Shown in pieces: positions 60,307-64,000 of a DNA stretch of 64,000 bases. The translations under genes were made by a program, and so were the position numbers. How positions within the stretch are numbered: position 1 is the stretch's first letter; each line of letters begins with the position of its first letter. The notes beneath the pieces are model-generated. The model was not told the DNA's origin. It searched no databases and saw only the letters and a program-made list of their open reading frames with translations. The stretch comes from Asanoa sp. WMMD1127 (GTDB taxonomy: Bacteria; Actinomycetota; Actinomycetes; Mycobacteriales; Micromonosporaceae): the NCBI RefSeq assembly GCF_029626225.1, contig NZ_JARUBP010000001.1:6510001-6574000 (forward strand). Reading direction: 5' to 3'.

Positions 60307-63067
60307 TATAGGCGAGGACGCCGCGGTTGATGCCGTTGATGGCCTGGCGGGCCGTGGTGCGGACCGTCGTCGAGGCGCCGCCGGCGTCCGCGATCTGGCC
60401 CAGCAGGTCGACGACCTGGCGGGCCCAGCGGACGAAGTCGCCGGCCGGCATGTCGCCGTCGAGGTTGTGGCCACTGGCCAGGACCTTGGCCAGCGCCTCG
60501 CCGCGGGTCCAGCGGACGATCGGCCACACGAAGCCCTGGTCGGGCTCGCGGGTGCGGTCGACGCCGCGGGCGGCCTCGTCGGCCTCCAGCTCCGCCCAGA
60601 TCTTCATCGTCTCGTCGATCGCGTCGGCGATCGGGCCCCGCGGGATCGACGCGCGCTCGTCGTTCTCGCGGCGCGCCTCGTAGAGCACCACCGAGACCGC
60701 GCCCGCGAGCTCGTCGGGGGTCAGCGCGTCCCAGACGCCGCGGCGCAGGCACTCGGCGACCAGCAGGTCGGCCTCGGACCAGATGCGGGAGAGCATGCGG
60801 CCGTTGTCGGTGACCTCGCCCGCCTCGGTCAGGTAGCCGCGGGACGTCAGCAGCGCGCACACCCGGTCGAAGGTGCGGGCCAGCGAGCCTGTGCGGCTGG
60901 CCACCCGCTTGCGCAGCTCCTCGGTGTCGAGCAGCAGGCGACGCCGGCGTTCGGCCCAGCGGGCGTGCTCCTCGCGGTCGGGGCAGGCGTGGCACGGGTG
61001 CTTGCGCAGCTTGTCGCGCAGCTCGGTCAGGTGCGCGTCGTCGCCCGTGCCGCGGGCGCGGCGGCCGCGCCGGCTGTGCCGGTCGAGCCCCGTGCCGGTG
61101 ACGGCGGCGGCCAGGTCGCGCCGGGCCGACGGGTTGCGGTGGTTGAAGTGCTTCGGCACCCGGATCCGGGCCAGCACCTCGGCCGGGGAGGTGAAGTCGG
61201 CGGAGGTCACCCGGCCGGCCCAGCGGTCCTGGGTGAGCACCAGCGGGCGTGGGTCGCCGAAGCCGGCCGCGCCCGGGTCGAGGACGACGGCGAGGCCGGC
61301 GCGCCGCCCGGACGGCACCCGGATCACGTCGCCGACCCGCAGCCGCTCCAGCGACGACACCGCCTGGGCGCGGCGCTGGGTCTGCCCCTGCCGGGCCAGG
61401 GCCCGCTCGCGCTCGCCGATCTGCATGCGCAGGTCGAAATACTCTTCGAAGTCGCCGTGGCTGCAGCGCACCTCGCCGGCGTACTGCTCGGCGGTCTCCT
61501 CGTTGCGCTGCACCTGCCGGGCGAGCCCGACCACGGACCGGTCGGCCTGGAACTGCGCGAACGACGCCTCCAGCAGCGCCCGGGAGCGCTCGGCGCCGAC
61601 CGTCCCGACGAGGTTCACGGCCATGTTGTACGAGGGCCGGAAGCTCGACCGGAGCGGATAGGTGCGGGTCGACGCGAGGCCGGCGACGTGCCGCGGGTCG
61701 ACCTCGGGCGACCAGACGACCACCGCGTGGCCCTCGACGTCGATGCCGCGGCGGCCGGCGCGACCCGTCAGCTGCGTGTACTCGCCCGGGGTGAGGTCGA
61801 CGTGCGCCTCGCCGTTGAACTTGACCAGGCGCTCCAGCACCACGCACCGGGCCGGCATGTTGATGCCCAGCGCCAGCGTCTCGGTGGCGAACACCGCCTT
61901 GACCAGGCCGCGTACGAACAGCTCCTCGACGACTTCCTTGAACGCGGGCAGCATGCCGGCGTGGTGGGCGGCCAGCCCGCGCTCGAGCCCGTCGACCCAC
62001 TCCCAGTAGCCGAGCACCGAGAGGTCCTCGCCCGGGATCGCGGTGATCCGCTCCTCGACGATCCGGCGGATCTCGACGCGCTCGTCGGGGGTGGTCAGCC
62101 GTAGCCCGGCCGCGAGGCACTGCTGCACGGCCGCGTCGCAACCGGCCCGGCTGAAGATGAACAGGATCGCCGGCAGCAGATTTTCCCGGTCGAGCCGCTC
62201 GACCACCTCGGCCCGCAGCGGGCCCTTCCAGCGGGGCCCGCGTCCGCCGCGGGCGCCGCCGCCGGCCCAGCCGTCGCGGCCCATCTCGAGCCGGCGCAGC
62301 ATTTCGCGCGAGTAGCGCAGCAGCTCCGGGTGCACGTCGTGCTTGCGGGCGGCGGCCGCGTCGTGGAACAGGTCGAACATCCGCCGGCCGACGAGCATGT
62401 GCTGCCACAGCGGCACGGGCCGGTGCTCGCTGACCACCACGTCCGTGTGACCCCGGACGGTGACGAGCCAGTCGGCGAACTCCTCGGCGTTGGAGACCGT
62501 CGCCGACAGTGAGACCAATGTCACCGACGCCGGGAGGTGGATGATCACTTCTTCCCAGACCGCGCCCCGGAACCGGTCGGCCAGGTAGTGCACCTCGTCC
62601 ATCACCACGTACGCCAGGCCCTGCAGCGCCGGCGAGCCGGCGTAGAGCATGTTGCGCAGCACCTCGGTGGTCATCACGACCACGGGCGCGTCGCCGTTGA
62701 TGGCGTTGTCGCCGGTCAGCAGGCCGACGTTGGCGGTGCCGTGGCGCTCGACCAGGTCGTGGTACTTCTGGTTCGACAGCGCCTTGATCGGCGTGGTGTA
62801 GAAGCACTTTTTGGGCGGGGCGTCCGAATCTCCGGCGCCACCGGCCAGCGCCAGGTGCACCGCGAACTCGCCGACGACGGTCTTGCCGGCGCCGGTCGGC
62901 GCGCAGACCAGCACCCCGCTGCCTCGCTCCAGGGCCTCGCACGCCTCCCGCTGGAAGTCGTCGAGGTCGAAGCCGATGCCCAGGGCGAAGTCTTCGAGGG
63001 CCGGGAACGCGCTGGCCCGGGCGGCCCGGCGGCGCGCCGCGGCGTAGCGCTCGGCGGGGCTCGACAT
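60296..63067 (-). CDS. helY: Ski2/Mtr4-like DEVH helicase HelY
   Basis: A 923-residue helicase. Motifs: VLVCAPTGAGKT (Walker A), YTTPIKALSNQKYHDL (Ia), VVMDEVHYLAD (DEVH, II), LVSLSATVSN (III), FATETLALGINMPARCVVLERLVKFNG (V) and YTQLTGRAGRRGID (VI). A C-terminal DSHCT-type domain (from about 740: SRIWSEADLLVAECLRRGVWDALTPDELAGAVSVVLYE) places it with HelY/Ski2-type RNA helicases. A CxxC pair (HPCHACPDREEHARWAERRR) lies before it. The role is RNA unwinding, probably in RNA turnover or ribosome-related processes. Confidence 0.95.
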   Translation of the reverse strand: MSSPAERYAAARRRAARASAFPALEDFALGIGFDLDDFQREACEALERGSGVLVCAPTGAGKTVVGEFAVHLALAGGAGDSDAPPKKCFYTTPIKALSNQKYHDLVERHGTANVGLLTGDNAINGDAPVVVMTTEVLRNMLYAGSPALQGLAYVVMDEVHYLADRFRGAVWEEVIIHLPASVTLVSLSATVSNAEEFADWLVTVRGHTDVVVSEHRPVPLWQHMLVGRRMFDLFHDAAAARKHDVHPELLRYSREMLRRLEMGRDGWAGGGARGGRGPRWKGPLRAEVVERLDRENLLPAILFIFSRAGCDAAVQQCLAAGLRLTTPDERVEIRRIVEERITAIPGEDLSVLGYWEWVDGLERGLAAHHAGMLPAFKEVVEELFVRGLVKAVFATETLALGINMPARCVVLERLVKFNGEAHVDLTPGEYTQLTGRAGRRGIDVEGHAVVVWSPEVDPRHVAGLASTRTYPLRSSFRPSYNMAVNLVGTVGAERSRALLEASFAQFQADRSVVGLARQVQRNEETAEQYAGEVRCSHGDFEEYFDLRMQIGERERALARQGQTQRRAQAVSSLERLRVGDVIRVPSGRRAGLAVVLDPGAAGFGDPRPLVLTQDRWAGRVTSADFTSPAEVLARIRVPKHFNHRNPSARRDLAAAVTGTGLDRHSRRGRRARGTGDDAHLTELRDKLRKHPCHACPDREEHARWAERRRRLLLDTEELRKRVASRTGSLARTFDRVCALLTSRGYLTEAGEVTDNGRMLSRIWSEADLLVAECLRRGVWDALTPDELAGAVSVVLYEARRENDERASIPRGPIADAIDETMKIWAELEADEAARGVDRTREPDQGFVWPIVRWTRGEALAKVLASGHNLDGDMPAGDFVRWARQVVDLLGQIADAGGASTTVRTTARQAINGINRGVLAYINA

Positions 63068-63152
63068 GCATCCAAGATTACGGCGTGCGCGCCGCGCCGA
63101 CGCGGTAGGCCGTGCCGGACCCGCCCGGTGGGTCCTAGGTAAGGTCCACGGC

Positions 63153-63911
63153 GTGCCATTGCCAGACCACGCGGAACCGCCCAGTCCACGTGTGCCAGAC
63201 GAGTCGGGTCAACCCGCCCGCCGGCCCGTCGAGGCCGTGCTCTTCGACTTCCACGGCACGCTCGCCCAGGTGGAGGACCCGGTCGCGTGGGTGCTCGCCG
63301 CCGCCGTCGCCTGCGGGGCGTCGCTCGACCGGGGCAAGGCGACCGTGCTGGCCGACCGGCTGGTCACCGCGGGCCGGGCCGGTGGGCCGCTGCCCGCCCG
63401 GGTGCCGGTGCACCTGGCCGAGGTGTGGGCCGACCGGGACCTCTACCCGCACGCGCACCGGGCCGCTTTCGTCGGGCTCGCGGCGACCGTGAACACCGAC
63501 ATCGAGGGACTGGCCGACGCCCTCTACGACCGGCTGCTCGGCGCCGACGGCTGGTTGCCCTACGCCGACACCGCCGAGGCGCTCAAGGCGTTGCGGCAGG
63601 CTGGGGTGCCGGTGGCCGTCGTCAGCAACATCGGCTTCGACATCCGGCCCCACTTCGACACCTGGGGCCTCGGCGAGCTGGTGGACGCGTTCGTCCTGTC
63701 GTACGAGGTGGGCCGGTGCAAGCCGGATCCGGCGATCTTCCTGCGGGCCTGCGGCGCGCTGGGGGTCGACCCCGAGCGGGCGCTGATGGTCGGTGACACG
63801 CCCGCCGACGCGGGCGCGGTGCGGGCCGGCCTGTCGGCGCTGGTGCTGCCGGCCGCCGACCCGGGCAAGGTCAACGGCCTGGGCGCCGCCGTGGCCCTCA
63901 CGCGCCCCTGA
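63153..63911 (+). CDS. HAD-superfamily hydrolase (Cof/phosphoglycolate phosphatase-like)
   Basis: The GTG at 63153 gives 252 residues with a Pro-rich N-terminal leader. Motif I is AVLFDFHGTLAQ (Asp-Phe-His, with His replacing the second Asp), motif II VAVVSNIGFD, motif III RCKPDPAIF, motif IV LMVGDTPADAGA. The helical cap is about residues 45-130. It is a small-molecule phosphatase or related HAD enzyme; the second catalytic Asp being His is notable and could lower or change activity. It is divergent from helY, and its 3' end overlaps the convergent lipid kinase by 14 bp. Confidence 0.85.
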   Translation: MPLPDHAEPPSPRVPDESGQPARRPVEAVLFDFHGTLAQVEDPVAWVLAAAVACGASLDRGKATVLADRLVTAGRAGGPLPARVPVHLAEVWADRDLYPHAHRAAFVGLAATVNTDIEGLADALYDRLLGADGWLPYADTAEALKALRQAGVPVAVVSNIGFDIRPHFDTWGLGELVDAFVLSYEVGRCKPDPAIFLRACGALGVDPERALMVGDTPADAGAVRAGLSALVLPAADPGKVNGLGAAVALTRP

Positions 63912-64000
63912 GCAGCCGCAGCGCGCCCGGCACGCATTCGACGGTCACCGGCAGCGGCGCGATCCGCTCGCCGTCGGCGTAGCCGACGATCCCCTCCGCG
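63898..64000 (-). CDS. Diacylglycerol kinase-like protein, C-terminal end
   Basis: Only the last 33 codons are in the window. They read GYADGERIAPLPVTVECVPGALRLL and end RGA. The YADGE...PLP.....PGAL pattern is the C-terminal strand set of the YegS/DgkB diacylglycerol and sphingosine kinase family. The 5' part lies beyond the right edge. Confidence 0.7.
   Translation of the reverse strand, partial: AEGIVGYADGERIAPLPVTVECVPGALRLLRGA

Noticed and set aside
60129-63071. A 980-codon minus-strand frame overlapping helY in another frame
   Set aside because: HelY motifs are all in the frame ending at 60296; the alternative is Arg-rich and motif-free.

Overview
The window is high-GC DNA with dense, mostly short-gapped genes, frequent GTG starts and many 4-base stop/start overlaps. 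It is typical of a soil Actinomycetota chromosome. The helY / 5'-3' exonuclease neighbourhood, a SigC-like ECF factor, SPW-repeat and DUF1707 proteins and a group 1h hydrogenase cluster fit a filamentous actinomycete; Micromonosporaceae is my guess and is inference only. I see no rRNA, tRNA, CRISPR array, transposase, integrase or phage gene, so nothing marks this as a mobile island.

Layout. 1-830 is the 3' part of an APC amino-acid permease. 879-6142 holds a release-factor-like protein with a GGQ loop, an SPW membrane protein, a 478-bp non-coding gap with two copies of a small structured repeat, several hypothetical proteins, a dual-specificity phosphatase and a methyltransferase. 6153-19549 is the main functional block: a group 1h (high-affinity, atmospheric-type) [NiFe]-hydrogenase locus. 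On the minus strand the small and large subunits are followed by six little-known accessory genes (NifU-like, DUF5947, DUF6084, a 450-aa protein, a 39-aa membrane microprotein, DUF6390), a maturation protease, an unusual HypC-HypF fusion, a second hypC, hypD and hypE. Divergent hypA and hypB complete the nickel-insertion and cyanation pathway. Almost every junction in the minus-strand run is 4 bp of overlap or about 1 bp of gap, so it probably acts as one translationally coupled unit.

19611-28118 carries an S41 peptidase, an SGNH esterase, a GH3 glycosidase, a DUF1707 protein, a divergent haem-oxygenase-like iron enzyme / CDGSH protein pair, a HEPN-like protein and a DHA2 drug exporter preceded by a perfect 13-bp inverted repeat. 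28361-35267 has a secreted coiled-coil/peptidase protein, a divergent sugar-acid dehydratase and zinc dehydrogenase, GtrA, a HAD hydrolase, a GNAT acetyltransferase and an acyltransferase. 35368-43596 holds an ECF sigma / anti-sigma pair, a DUF1254 protein, a membrane PAS protein without an output domain, an NhaA antiporter with a DsbA-like partner, and an MFS exporter.

44055-53054 looks like an amine catabolic neighbourhood: aldo/keto reductase, APC permease, GPP34 protein, copper amine oxidase, and the three subunits of a PaoABC-like molybdenum aldehyde oxidoreductase. 53108-58770 has a secreted DNRLRE metallophosphoesterase, an MFS/TolB-like pair, a PAP2 phosphatase and another MFS exporter. 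The last part (58767-64000) is housekeeping: uridine-kinase-like NTPase, 5'-3' exonuclease, HelY helicase, a HAD hydrolase, and the 3' end of a diacylglycerol-kinase-like gene.
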